NCBI GenBank assembly: GCA_037178975.1
Contig: JASJZH010000006.1
Location: 496,001 to 560,000 of the forward strand
Length of the DNA: 64,000 bases
Direction of reading: 5' to 3'
DNA from: Oscheius tipulae
Lineage: Eukaryota > Nematoda > Chromadorea > Rhabditida > Rhabditidae
Positions within the stretch are counted from its first letter, which is position 1. Every line of letters begins with the position of its first letter. The notes under the pieces are model-generated. The model saw only the letters and a list, made by a program, of their open reading frames with translations, was not told the DNA's origin and made no database searches. This document shows positions 1-12,030 of this stretch, one piece after another. The position numbers and the translations under genes are program-made.

Positions 1-3000
1 TAATAATCGCTCCGTATGTAGATATAAGCTTAATGGGTGACTGTCAGACATCCTTACACTCTACACATCACCTTTTATGACTAGTATAGAGAATGGTGCT
101 GTACCCACCCGACTGTCGACAAGACACTTTTGCTAAAATGCTCCCTTTTCTTTTTGAACACGTTTTGCTATCCCGCTGTTTGTGCCCAATCTCTCTCACA
201 CGGAATGTTCCGGACTACCGTACTTGCGCGCGGCTCTCTCCTTTCATGCCCACGCTTTCTAAATCTCCGCCTTTCAACGTAAGGTGTCCAAATCCGGAAC
301 CATATGTCGCATTTTCTCAGCTGTTTATTTGTCCTCCCAGTCTCTTGACTGCTGCCAAAAGTATACATAGCACTTGTTAATGACTTGCCGCCTCTCTACT
401 TCAAAAGACTCACCGCCTCTGACCAAACAGACTTCCGTTCCCCTAGCGGGCTGCTTATTGTTTCTTCTTCTCCTTTTTTGCCTCCGACACGTGTGCGGGC
501 TGATTGAGGCTTAAACCTGTTCTGTATCTGTCTGTTGGGCTCTAAACCTTGAGGAAAATACCGGTTCATCGCCTCCTTCCTCCTCTCACTATACGTCCCA
601 TTCATTCGACTCATGTACATCCAATCTCCTTCAAAATCTACCTAGCCATCGATTACTGTGACGAACATGTCCTTCAGTCCCCCATTCTTTTGAGTACAGC
701 TGTCCCTCACGGAGCTGTCAAATTGCGCATCACCTAGGCATGCGCAGGTTGTATCTTCTTGACGCCTTGTTGTCTAATTACGCAATGTGGTGATGATTAG
801 ATTGAGGAGAAGAGGATCCCATGCTAGGGCAGTAAAAACAGGTGGACAGGTCATCAAGATAAAAGTCTAATGGTTTTGGGAAAGACAGAGTTTGTCAAGA
901 AGTCTTCCGTCATTTTCAAACTTTTGATGCGGGGTTTCTACAACGATAAGCGACAACTTCCGCAAGATATCAGAATACAGTAGACCTCATTCCTTGCCAG
1001 ATACAAATAATTGGAAAGGTTCTATATTTTGCGCTTCGATGTCACCTTTCCACCGTCGTAAATGCTTCTTACAATTTGCTCATCTGAATCTTGCCATGCC
1101 GATAATAGTGTAGCACCTCTAGCACCAATCTTTCCCATGCCATTCATATGTTTTCCTTCCGCCGGCCCATTGCCTGTCAGCTAGTTATTTTCACGCATCC
1201 CTCCGTGTGTTTACAAAATGGGGAAACGATTTCCTTCACAGCCTCTAATCCCTATTCAAAGCACGCATGGCAAGCAAGAGCGGGGTCAACACGACATCTC
1301 AGAGACAGTGTCCAGCGGATATGCCCGGATGCGGGAGAAGATTGCCCTGTCCGTCGGCGGAGATGGATGTGCCAGTGCCCTTGGCAAAATTGGTAGGTGA
1401 CGGGCCAGAATGATGCGGCCCTGCGCATCAAAGGAACTGTCAAAATAGGGCGTGATGAATGGCGGTAGAGATGAAGACAAGATTTGACAGAGAATAGGTC
1501 TAGGATTTGTCCTTCTGGCATGGATTAAGGTTCCAAGTTTTGTTTGGGCAGGAAGAACAGTAGCATGTTTCTTAGATTCTTGTTGTTTCGAAGGCGATAC
1601 TGTAGCTCTATCATACCTATCCAACGAACAACGCGCGCAGTCCGTTCCCACCAAGGTTCCAGAGAGAAAGAGGAAACGAGCGCGGCCCCGTTGCGCATGA
1701 TTCACAACTTTTTACCAAGAGGCCCTTTTCCGTTCGGCCGCTCCGCGCCTTTGTGAGCCAGGTCGTTTCTTCAGAAGTGAACCGTCTTTTTCAAGGAAGG
1801 GGGGAAAGATCCGGTGCGGGTTGCGTAAAACACGCTATGTGACCCGGCGCGAGCACAAGAAACTGGGGTCCAGTTAAACGACTTGTGCACGGCGCTCGTT
1901 TAAGGTCGTCCCAGCTGTCCTTACAGTCCTCGCCGCGCCTCCTTCTCCAAATCGGGCCAACCGTTAGCCGGATGAACTTACAGCCAACGATAATCGTCCA
2001 ATGAGTCAGTCTCTCCCATTTTCGTTATCCAGATTGGGCAATACAATAGAATGAATCATAAAGCGGTCAGTCTTTTGACGATGTCTATACGTGGTCTCTT
2101 TGTAAAGACTAGCCGTGTAAAACACCGGCTGCCTTAATAGTAGTTTGGTACATTCAGTTTTCTGTGAAAAGTTCCTTGTACGACTCTCCTGTATCTCCAC
2201 TGCTTTCAGAACTTGCTTATTTTGAACGATTTGTTTTCCTCTGAGAAATAACAACAGTCGGGAAGACTCATGCAGTGTGATTCTTCTGCGTACGTTTTCG
2301 ATAGTTGTATTTGAAATGTCTCAGAACTTGTGGTATATTGATGTGACCTTTGCAGAACAAACTGCTCGTGGTAACGGCATGATCGCCTCCACGAGATCTG
2401 GCTTATAAGAAGCAACTTTGAAGCTGATCTTTCAGTCTAATGCTTTCGAGCCTGTAACATGCCTAAAATAATCTCTTAAGCCACTAAGCGTTAACATATA
2501 TTTTCAGACTTTATGTTCTGCAAAGCTTTGCCTTTTGTCAGAAAGTAACAACTGTGACTAGTCTCTGAAACTACTTCAATCAAGGATTGCATTACTTTAA
2601 CCTGTACTGAGACGAAAAAAGAACACTTCTCGAACCTCTTTTTCACCAAAATTACACTCCAATACAGTTCCTGTTTTCGTCTCCTTCTCCGAGGGCCCTC
2701 TTGCTCTCTCCGCCCATCGACGTCCTTGACTGACCGTCACGTCATCCCCAGTCCCTGCTAGCCATCGATTCGACTGCCTTTTTTGGCTATCTCGACCGTT
2801 CTCATTAGCATTCAAGTGGTTCTTACGCGTAGCAGCCAACTTTTTGGCAATGTTTGTTGTCTCACCAAATCGCATCCATTAGTCTTGTAATCCGGCTGTA
2901 AATCAGGCTCTCTCCAGAAGAGGACAATTATTTCTTCTCGACCCATTAGGGTTGTTGTCTCTTGGCTGTCTCTGCTGTCTCCCACTGGCGCACAGTAATA

Positions 3001-4215
3001 AATCATTTGAGGCGCTCTGGTTCAGCCTTGTGAAGGCTGAAAGAAGGCAGTACATTATCAATCAGACCCAGTAATTGGGTCTAATCGACCTTTTGCATTA
3101 GGATCCATTTCTTTTTTGGGCTGCAGAAAATTGAGCGTTGCCCTTTTCCTTTATATCTCTCACAACGATTTCCGCGATAATATCTCAATGTTGGTCCATG
3201 AGAATCAAGTGACTCAATAGCCTCTTTCTTCTCTTCTCTATTAGGCACAACCGTAGGCCGAAACTGTTGTGAAACTTTTTCAATTTAGGCCCTAGTGAAC
3301 CATAATCTAAAATATTTCGCTATTCTCTCTGCTTCGTAACTTTTGCAGAGTTTATTAAGGGTTAACGCGTAAGGACACTTGATACTCGCGGTGGCGCGCC
3401 GCCTGAAGCTTAGGTCTCTTGTAATCCAAAATTTCAAAGCGCACAGTTTTGTCGCTGTTTCCATTGGGAATTTGCGAAGAGTCCAAAAAATACGCTGTTC
3501 GCAGATTCTTCGCCTTACGCGTTAACCCTTGATAAACTCTGCAAAGTTAAAGTATAGCATCTTCCTAGTAATTTTCTGTCTTCTTCTGCGTTTAGAGATA
3601 TTGAAGTATCTCGACGAAAAGACTAGCAATAGTTGAAGCTTTCTAAGACCTGTCTTAACTTTAACACATTTTTATATAACTGTTTCCAGTATTAAATCGC
3701 AGACCACTGGTCAAATATTGTGTATAGAAACCTCTGACTTTTCTTTATTGCATATTTTCGTTTGTTTTTTGTCCCTTCATTAACACTTCTCTGTATCCAT
3801 TGCCCAGCCCCGACAGTTCTCTTCTCCGAGGCTATATTCCAAGTTGCGTTCTGGTCGTAACACCTCCGTAAAAAGAGTCTTTTCCGTATTACCCCATTAC
3901 GAATGCTCTCAACACGTGTGAAAATCTTCAAATCGACAGAGTCAAAGCCTTTAATCAGTCTCTCTCACAGTCCGACCTGCCCCGACCTTCCCACATGCGA
4001 TGACTTTGCAAACACTTGCCGCATGCCTAGGTGACCTCTAGGTGGTTGGGGACCATCTGCGTCTCTGCCCTTTACCTCTTTTGGTCAGAGAGTCCCTCTT
4101 TTGTACTCGGCGCTGACCCTACAGTCATGTCTTATTGTTTATGCAGGACACATGCTGCGCTTGATTCTTTTGCGCCTCTTTCCTGTGCAATAATTGGTCA
4201 TTCGTAACTTTCAGG
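1..4215. other. Gene-poor 5' flank
   Basis: I see no convincing gene in this 4.2-kb stretch. Open frames are short, lack recognisable domains or signal peptides, and do not join into phase-compatible exons with the short introns typical of this window. It holds one MITE-like inverted repeat (3337-3549), a small palindrome at about 3065-3081 (GACCCA-GTAAT-TGGGTC) and a locally GC-richer patch near 1.78-1.95 kb. The last few hundred bases probably include the promoter of the Ig receptor gene that starts at 4216, but I recognise no specific element. Confidence 0.5.
3337..3549. mobile_element. MITE-like element with ~36-nt terminal inverted repeats
   Basis: The left arm (3337-3374) and right arm (3513-3549) are near-perfect inverted copies, containing GAGTTTATTAAGGGTTAACG on the left and its reverse complement on the right; they differ by one T indel and one T/C change. 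The roughly 140-bp interior has no open frame. Arms this long around a short non-coding core fit a non-autonomous DNA transposon. The outermost bases read TAAC...GTTA, which could reflect a TA target site, but I cannot separate target duplication from the arm itself. Confidence 0.7.
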
Positions 4216-7200
4216 ATGAGGGAAGCGTCCTTTCTATTGCTATGTTTGGTGCCATTGGTGGCAGCACAAATGATGCCCAGTGTACAGGTCAAGATCACCG
4301 ACGCTCCCTTTCAAGTGTCGAATGCACAACAGTTGAATTCAATCAAATGGACAATGCTTGGAACGACGACTAAAGAAGTCATCTATTGTGTGAGTTTTCG
4401 TCTATTTAATGTTTGTCGTTATTTTACAAAAACCTGAAAGCTCAGAGGTAAAGTACTTTTTTGTCAGCTAGCGTTAACTAGGTGACCATTCTCTACAGTA
4501 TAGGTAAGTCGCTCCATGAATTTGCAACTCAAGTACGGACATGTGTTTCGAAAAACAAATCATCCCAATTGAAGCAAAATATCGATTCACAATCTGTTTT
4601 CTAATTCTTAGTTCTCAGGTTTCTGAAGCCCCTGTCAGCCAGCTTCGATTCGTTTGCATCGATTGTGTCGAGAGGAACATCACCGACATGGTTAAAGTAC
4701 TCAACTCTGCCCAGGATCTGACTCGAAATGCCGGTTTTCCCGTGAGTTGCTTACCTATAACTATCCAAAGTAATCGTCATCTCGTACTGAAATTACTTGG
4801 CCGATCCCCTTTAGGGAAGGTCATCATTAACCCGACCTGTCCCCAGTGCGAATTGCGGTTAATTACAATGAGAGAATCTCCCGCCGAGTGGCCATTGTTA
4901 AACATATCTGCCTCAGTCCGACCCTTCGAATATGATTAGGCATTGTCTGTGTGTGGAGAGGGGTAGCTAAAAAATAAGCCTACCGGCTCGCGGATAGGCA
5001 AAGAAAGGGTCAAGGCTGCACAGTGAAAGGCTGCCGCCAAGCCGATTAGGCTGTAGCATAGTGGAGATGAAAAAGTTACTGTCTCGAGTCTTGCCGAAAA
5101 GATAGTTAGCTCAAAGTCTGACGCATTTTTTCAGACCGTCGCCTTGAAGAATGTTGCCGCTAATGCCAACTGGACCGGTGCCACGATTATGTGTCAGGCG
5201 GCTGTCAACGGAGGTGAGTATTAGTCATTGGGGATGGTATTTTGAGGAAGAAGCTAGAGTTATTGTAGCTTTCTCTTCTCCCTCACCTGTAAATCAGTAT
5301 ATTTTTAGGGACTGTCGACTCTCAACAAGCAACCGTCGATGTCCAGTATCTCAGACAACCGCACGTCGTTGATGCTTCCGGTCAGGGTCCGGCTCTTATT
5401 GCCAATCAGGGCTTCCGATTCTACGTTGAGTGCATCAGAGGCGCCGATGGACTGTGTCAGAACGGCCGTCGCAAGACTCTCAAGTGCTCTGTTCAAGCAC
5501 ATCCGCCAGCTGTTCAGTACAGGTGGCTCAAGAATGGACAGACTACCAGGTAAGACTTGCGTAATCCTTTACAATTTGTGTTTTTCTAGCGGGAATGGTG
5601 CCGAAATTACCATAGGAACAGAGATGATTGGTCAATCCATTCAATGCCAAGCTAACAATGGACTCTTCTCTGATTCGGAGATGCCTACCAGTCAGGCCAT
5701 TCAGATTGACCCGTACAGTAAGAGTTGTTACCCATTAACACTAACTTCGGATCTTTAGCTTCTGCAACCCTACTGCGAGACAATTTTGCCGTTGTTCAGT
5801 CCACTTCTCCCTTCCAGTCGGGCAATAGGATCGAGATGAACCAGCAGATCAACCTCGCATGTATTGTTGAAGGAAATCCGCGTCCTGTTGTCTTCTGGAA
5901 AATGAGAAAAGCCAACGGACAGGTCGTCGATGCTGCTTGTCCTCAAGGATTTGATGGACAGTACCAGGAAATCACGACTGATCAGACTAGACCCATTCCT
6001 CCCAACGTTGTGGTGAGTACTTAGTTCCTAGTTCCACTCGTCCATCCAGTTCACTATAATCATAACATTTTTTCAGAGACTTAATGCCATCTGCCCTCTC
6101 CGAATCTCCAATTACTCCTACAGCGGACAGTACTGGTGTGCTGCGTGCTCCTACGTCAGCCAAGGTGCTCCCGAATGCTCTCCCAGTCTTGATGCTCCTG
6201 GACCTAACCCTCTCAATGTTCAAGTCATGGGAGCCCCGATGCAGTCTGACACCCCACCAACCATTGACCAGAATCCTCAAAGCAACAATGCTGTGGTGAC
6301 TGTCCACTACTGTGCCGAGCCTGCTCCTCGACCTCCGAGAGACATCGTCTTCACTGTGGACCAAAACGATCTACAGGTCGGGTTTTACCTCTTTTCCGCT
6401 CAAATTATAACAACGGGTTACTTTTCCAAGTTCTTGAAACGTAGATACAGAAATGCTGAAGAAACTTTTTTTTTTGACAACTATCCAAATTTACGTCAGA
6501 AACTTATCCAAGAGTGGACATCTACAGTAATACATGTCCAGGCGGATAACTGCGTACTTGGTTGAACTCCAAGCTTTACTTCTTCTAAAGCGACTGTGCA
6601 CAAAATAAGAACAAACCAAATGAGGGAAGAAGAAATGATGAAAGAATACTGTAAACTTCATAGAAAGGAAATGAAGAAATGTTAAGAAACTGAAAATCAA
6701 CCTCGTTTGCATTGAAGTGTTTATGGTTGTCCCAACCATTGGAACAGTAAGTGTTCAAACCAGAAGCTGTCTCGTTTAGGTCAAACTCAGGATAGTTAAA
6801 TTATCCAATAAAAAATGGATGAATCTTTTAGTCAAGTTCAATATTTAGGTCGGTCAATCATGGGAGAACTTCCGATTCGAAAGCACGACTCAGAATAACA
6901 CTGTCCCCAACTGCTTCATAGCTCGACTTCAAGTACTTCCGGTCCGCGAACAGGATCAGTATAGACAGATCAGTCTGAAGCTAACCAATCAGTTTGGCAC
7001 CAAGATGATTCCCGTCTCTCTCGAAGATATGCTGGGAGGTGGATCGACTTCTACTGGAAGACTGAACGGCTGGCTCATCGCACTTTTTGTGGCTATTGGA
7101 GCTATCCTTTTGCTCATCTGCCTCTTTGCCTTCTGTATCAAGAGGAAGCAGCTCTGCTTTAATGGTATGACCTTTTCTTGTTATTCTCAAGTATACTTTG

Positions 7201-8204
7201 AAGGAACGAAGAGCGACGACAGCTACAGTGAACCCAAAGCCAAAGCCAAGTAAGCCTTACATTTATTTTTGCAAGATATTTGGATAGGATACCTTGACTT
7301 ACCCCTGGAGCCAGCGGGAGTTCTAATTGATGAGCGAACCTTTTATTTGTTTTCAATTGACTTAAAACGTTTTAAATGACCTAAGCATCGAAAAATTCAA
7401 TTTTTTGAATGTATAAGCGTCTGAAACTCGAAAACATAAAAAGAATACAAATATAAGGTGTGCCCTAGGGAAGAATGGAAATCCTCAGTTTTCCTTATCT
7501 TTGACAATGAAAATTCAATAGAATAGTTAATAGTTTTTGATGAAACCAGCCTTCAAGTTTATTCCTATGACTACTTGTATATTACAGCCTCAACGTTCGC
7601 GACAACTTCTACGACGTCGACGCTCCGCGTGGCCTTCATCCCTACGGCGAGGTAACCGAACCCACCTACAACGTCTACATGAGCCGTGAAGCCGTGGTCT
7701 AATCCACATCAGCTCTCTCATTTTGAATCTATTTCCCTCTCCTCTACTTACCCCTAATTCACTCCGATCTCTTTACAGAGCCCTTACGATCTGGCAGTGC
7801 AAGCCGCTTACGACAGCTGTGATTCTCGCATGTCCTCCGTCTAATTTCTTGCACCCGCTTCTTTCTCCTTGTTAGTTTCTTTAACATTTTGCTACGTGTC
7901 ACTCTCCAAAACCCTGGTGCCTACATTTGTGATACCTAACCATAACTTTTTGAGTTTCAATCTGCTTGGCCCCAGGGGCTGGAATGTGCTGCTTTGCCTG
8001 GTCAATGTTTACTCAGTTTTAAACTTGAAACAAAGCATCGTTTAGAAACGCGCTAGCTACCACGAAGGCGTCAACTACGCCGAGTTGCAGCTATCGCGTC
8101 CGGGCACAGCCGTGCAGGCTTTGCCGGAGCCGTCGAGAGCACCGACAACTGTCGCCGACTATCGTCCGCCTTCGCACAGCTCTTCCGTCCAGTCCATTGT
8201 CTAA
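4216..8204 (+). CDS. Ig-superfamily type I membrane receptor with alternative cytoplasmic tails
   Basis: Phase-consistent exons: 4216-4389, 4619-4741, 5135-5213, 5309-5549, 5590-5717, 5759-6012, 6077-6376, 6849-7164, 7204-7249, 7588-7702 (stop), about 591 aa. The start gives a signal peptide (MREASFLLLCLVPLVAAQ). The ectodomain shows about four Ig-like units with the expected Cys and Trp pairs, for example LKCSV...YRWLKNG...IQCQA and LACIVEGNPRPVVFWK...YSGQYWCA. A membrane helix (GWLIALFVAIGAILLLICLF) is followed by basic KRKQ. Intron 7165-7203 is 39 nt and could also be read through in frame. A donor inside the last exon (7651/7652) joins in phase to either of two further terminal exons (7779-7844, 8046-8204). 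Such proteins act in adhesion or immune recognition; it resembles nephrin/Kirrel-type receptors only in a general way. Confidence 0.82.
7779..7844 (+). CDS. Alternative terminal exon B of the Ig receptor
   Basis: Preceded by CTTTACAG, this exon reads in phase 0 from the internal donor at 7651/7652 and encodes a 21-residue tail beginning SPYDLAVQAAY and ending RMSSV before TAA. The C-terminal S-S-V fits the class I PDZ-ligand consensus (S/T-x-hydrophobic). It replaces the default tail, which ends SREAVV. Isoform use is inferred from splice signals only. Confidence 0.6.
   Translation, partial: SPYDLAVQAAYDSCDSRMSSV
8046..8204 (+). CDS. Alternative terminal exon C of the Ig receptor, ITIM-like
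   Basis: The acceptor CGTTTAG opens a 52-residue exon in phase 0, again compatible with the donor at 7651/7652. It begins KRASYHEGVNYAELQLSR, and VNYAEL matches the immunoreceptor tyrosine-based inhibitory motif (I/V/L/S-x-Y-x-x-L/V). The tail is Ser/Pro-rich and ends SVQSIV, where S-I-V again fits a class I PDZ ligand. It lies about 340 bp beyond the default stop and the protein frame is open throughout, which argues for a genuine coding exon. Confidence 0.6.
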   Translation, partial: KRASYHEGVNYAELQLSRPGTAVQALPEPSRAPTTVADYRPPSHSSSVQSIV

Positions 8205-9392
8205 CGCCACTCGCTTTCTTTCTATCTACTTTTCGCACACAATATAGGCCGATCTCATTGGTGCTCCTCTTTTTGTAGTTTTACACATACGGGCCTAGTA
8301 TATTCATCACTGCTCATCTTTAATACTGTCCGTCTTTCTATCGCAGTGCACCCCCTCCCTCCTCTTACCCTAGAAACATGACTGTCCCCAAAATAATAGA
8401 CAATATTCGTGAAAAGTGTCATACACGGTTGTTTCCCCTCCTCCCACACCCTTTTGATCTCAAATGCAAGCATATATATTGAGAAACTACTGTAAAATTG
8501 CATTTGAGAGACTCAGATTTTGTTTTGTTGCCAGCTGGAAGAATGAATTATGCTGGTATCTAGTAATTCTATTGCTCGGAAGTATTGTGTTAAGCAACAG
8601 GGGAAACATAGGCGTTTCTAGCTAACTTTCAGTTTGCAACAATACGTTCCGTTAGTGACGATTGCATTTGCCACTACTGCAATACATCGAAATTGCGAAG
8701 CTGTTGACATCGCCTCTTCTTTTTCCAGAACAATGGGTGTCGCTAGTCCTACAACCATACTGCTGTTTAATTTTCTGTTTGTGTGACCAATTGACTCTCA
8801 AGCAGTCTCCTGGACACTTCGCCAGCTTCAACGATCTGTTTTCCATGCCCTTTTCGCCTAGGAAATTGTTTAAACTGTTATTTACATACCATACAACAGC
8901 TGAAGCAGTTGCAACGATGGCTAGAAGGTGCAGAAGAGTCTTTATTGCTATCCAACAATAGCAATGGTAGATTGTGGTGTGTAAATAAGCTTCAGCCTGT
9001 TGCCTTTGGTCTTTTATTGTCTTCATGCTCGAGAAGAGTGAGAAACAGGCACCATTGAAGCGACATACGTCTGCCTGTTATTCCCAAGTATTATTTGCAG
9101 CTGGCAACTTGTTTTGCATTAAGCTGTTTGACTTATGTTCACTACACCAGTTGAAAACACATTTAATGGAGATTCCTACAAGACATTCAGGAAGTTTCGA
9201 CACGGGGTTGTTTTTTATCTTAGACGTAAGCCATCTTGTTTTCGTAGCAATGAGCATCTTTACCACTGGTCTTGCAAGTACAGCGGTTGATCATGTGGTT
9301 CTGCTCGGCGCTGAACTGGTCAAGAGGAGGGATGATGAAGACGCGTCTTCTTCTCTTTCTACAATCTTTTGATGCGATTGAGTGGGAATGAC
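8205..9392. other. Intergenic region between convergent genes
   Basis: This stretch separates the 3' ends of the Ig receptor gene (+) and the acidic membrane protein gene (-). It holds only short unrelated open frames on both strands and presumably both 3' UTRs. I see no RNA gene or repeat in it. Confidence 0.5.
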
Positions 9393-12030
9393 TTACTCTC
9401 TGTAGCTGAGCATGATCCAGCACATAACGACGAAAGTAATGGACATCAAGGCGATACGAATCATTCTTCTCGTGGACTTGGCACGAAGATCCTCTTCGTA
9501 GGAGACAGATTGTTCTTCTTCTTCAGATGATTCGTCTTTGCTCTCGTCGGACTCTTCAGAATTGTCGACGGCTTTGGGGCGAGGAAGTTCTTCGAACTCC
9601 CTGCAATCAATTTTCAGGTAAAGACGTTTAAATATGCGCCAAATAATATAAACAAAAGTTTGCCACAGGGGTTATCGTACCCCGTCTGCTCCAAGTGGAT
9701 ACCAGGTCCCAAGGCCATCACTCTAACCACTGGGCTACTGCAGCGTTGTGGGCTGAACTTCGCATTCAAAATAAGATAGCAAGCTTTTTCTTCATGTGCT
9801 CCAGATTTTGCATCTTTTGTGGTTTGAAAAAGCTGTTTTGTGCTTGCCGAAGGTTTACCAACATGCTCTTTTGAGTACATCCCACGTACTTGCACAATTT
9901 TATTGGGTTTATTGGACACATAACTGTTCTACATTTCTATCCTTGTATTGTCGATAGAACACCCCTAACGGTAACTCTAATAACTTCAAAAAAACCTATA
10001 TTCCTCATTCCAGCCTGAACTGAAGTAAACTTCTATGATTACAGTGACTGTCAAAGAAGTGTGCTTCTGCAAACACGTGATGTTAGAAACTTAGATTGCC
10101 CGCTTATTTGTTAATTTCACTGATGCGACTATTGTTTGTTGCTCTTGAACTTACCCAACTTCTCCGGTAACAACAATTCTTAGAGGAACAAATTTGATCT
10201 CATCAGTTCGGTCACGAGTCTCAATGGCCTCTTCCATTGTGGCCACCTCTTCAGAATCGGCTTCAAAGTTCTTCGGGGGTCTTACTTCGATGAGCTCTCC
10301 CTCAACCCCGTCTCCTTCAACGATCGTCTCGTAATTGCCCTCGGCCAGCTGTTGCTTGATCATTTCCTTTTCGAGTTTTTGTTTCAGTTTATCCCTCCTT
10401 GCGTTGATATCATTCTTTACTTCCTTCTCTTCTTCACTCTCCGAACCGTCGGTTTGAGTCTCGGCATCCTTCATTCCAAGGTCCTGTTCATCGACCTCTT
10501 TGGCCTGGACCTCGTCATCGATTTCCTCAGATGTCAGTTCTTTGCTCTGCTGGAACTTGATAGCATTCCTGTTGAAGACTCTCTGGTTCATGAAATCTTC
10601 CTCATCGGCCAGGATCAAGTCTTGCTTGTCCTCATCATCTTCTCCAACCTTGGACCACTTGTCGAGGGTGACGACAATTTTCTTCCCTGATTTTGTTCTC
10701 TTGGGCTCTTCTACAAGCTTCTCGAGTTCCGGATCCTCGTCGGAATTGTACTCGAGAGGATGCTTTGCCTTAAACTCGTCGATCAGCTTCTGGCGGTATT
10801 CGTGATACATCGAAAAGTCCTTGCACTTGCGACTGGAAAGAACATTTAGGAAAAGTTTTTAGCTGACTCACTTGAAATCTTCATTCTTGACGATTATCCG
10901 GCTGCCGCACCATCCACATTGAGTGTTAGAGGTAGCTGTGCACTCTTTTCTGAAAACTAGCAAGCTTATCTGCTATACTTCGTAAGCTCGCTGTCAAATC
11001 ATAGTGTCGATAGTCCAGACTTAGTAATAGCTTTTTATAACATTTTCACAGCGAAACCTTTTTAAAAACGATCCCTTAGCATAGGTATTTCAATAAGGAA
11101 AGAAGCAAAGGCCTCTTGTCAGTTCCCAGCCAGACAATTCAAAGTTTCCTTTAACCGATAGCAGTAAGCAATATCGAGGGTGAAGTGGCAGGTAGTTTCA
11201 TCTCTGTTACCGATAATTAAATTTCTTATCAGTGTTGGGAAAACATACAGTTCGAAGATAACATACATTGACTACGTTTTCAGCATTTTGAAAATATTGC
11301 TATCATTCTCATTTGCTTTAGAGAAAAGACCTTATGAAACTTATTGGCACTTACATGTAACTTGACTTTTTGGAAATGATCTATTTTGCTTTAAGAAACT
11401 GCAGCTATGCACAGTGGCCAATTTGCTTGACAAACCCGTTTCCGAAACGGAATTTTTGTCTATTCTCAGTTTCCAGCCAGACAATTTAATTTTTTGCTAA
11501 CTGACATATGCGTCACAAGCGCGGAAATAGTGGCATTGGAACTTCCAAAATGGCTCCAATCACGTGCTCGTCTCGTTTAAGATAGTGTCCGTTGTGATCT
11601 AACCTGATATACATGAACTCCTTGCAACTGCTACAATATTCACATTCTCCCGACTGTTGACTGAAGTACATATCCTGTAAAAGTTCACGTCATTTTCTTT
11701 GAAATTACGACTTGTTTATCCCCTTTCCTTCCTGTCACTGACAGTCTTTATCTTTAAGACGCTCTGCCAGTCATGCAGTTTTTCTATTGATCTCAAAAAC
11801 ATTATCTATTTCGAAAATAAGGTTTTAATCTTTGGGCTTTTTAATTACCGCTCCGCATTGGCCATCAGTAGCAGACTTCTCCTCATCATATACATCGACA
11901 ACCTCATTGGAATCCAAATCTTGTAGACTCTGAAAAAAGATTGAAAACGGCATAAAATACGGAACGATACCTCAAAAACTTGCGCAGAAACGAGCCCTAC
12001 GGCTAGTAGAAGTAAAAACTTTGTAACCAT
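9393..12030 (-). CDS. Acidic single-pass membrane protein with small Cys-rich ectodomain
   Basis: Six exons on the minus strand join in phase: 12030-11971, 11929-11849, 11674-11604, 10949-10872, 10832-10155, 9600-9393, giving about 391 aa. The first exon is a signal peptide (MVTKFLLLLAVGLVSAQ). Exons 3-4 encode a Cys-rich block, CEYCSSCKEF...KECTATSNTQCGWCG, whose spacing recalls a TNF-receptor-type repeat, though I would not assign it firmly. A long charged segment follows (many Glu/Asp/Lys, predicted helical), then TRRMIRIALMSITFVVMCWI, a membrane helix only a few residues from the stop (SYRE). The helix at the extreme C-terminus means nearly all of the protein is extracellular or lumenal. 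The family is not recognised. Its start faces away from the lectin gene. Confidence 0.75.
9661..9743 (-). repeat. tRNA-derived SINE-like sequence in the last intron
   Basis: On the minus strand the sequence reads TAGCCCAGTGGTTAGAG..., a good Pol III A box (TRGCNNAGYNGG), followed about 45 nt later by GGGTACGATAACCCC, a degenerate B box (GGTTCGANNCC). The spacing is tRNA-like but the cloverleaf is imperfect, so it is a tRNA pseudogene or SINE head rather than a functional tRNA. It sits in intron 9601-10154 in the same orientation as the host gene. Confidence 0.6.

Noticed and set aside
8652-9372. Overlapping open frames on both strands between the first two genes
   Set aside because: No domain, signal peptide with sensible splicing, or codon pattern; probably 3' UTR and intergenic sequence.
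10352-10805. Plus-strand frames opposite the acidic exon
   Set aside because: Antisense shadows of an exon rich in GAA/GAG/AAG codons.
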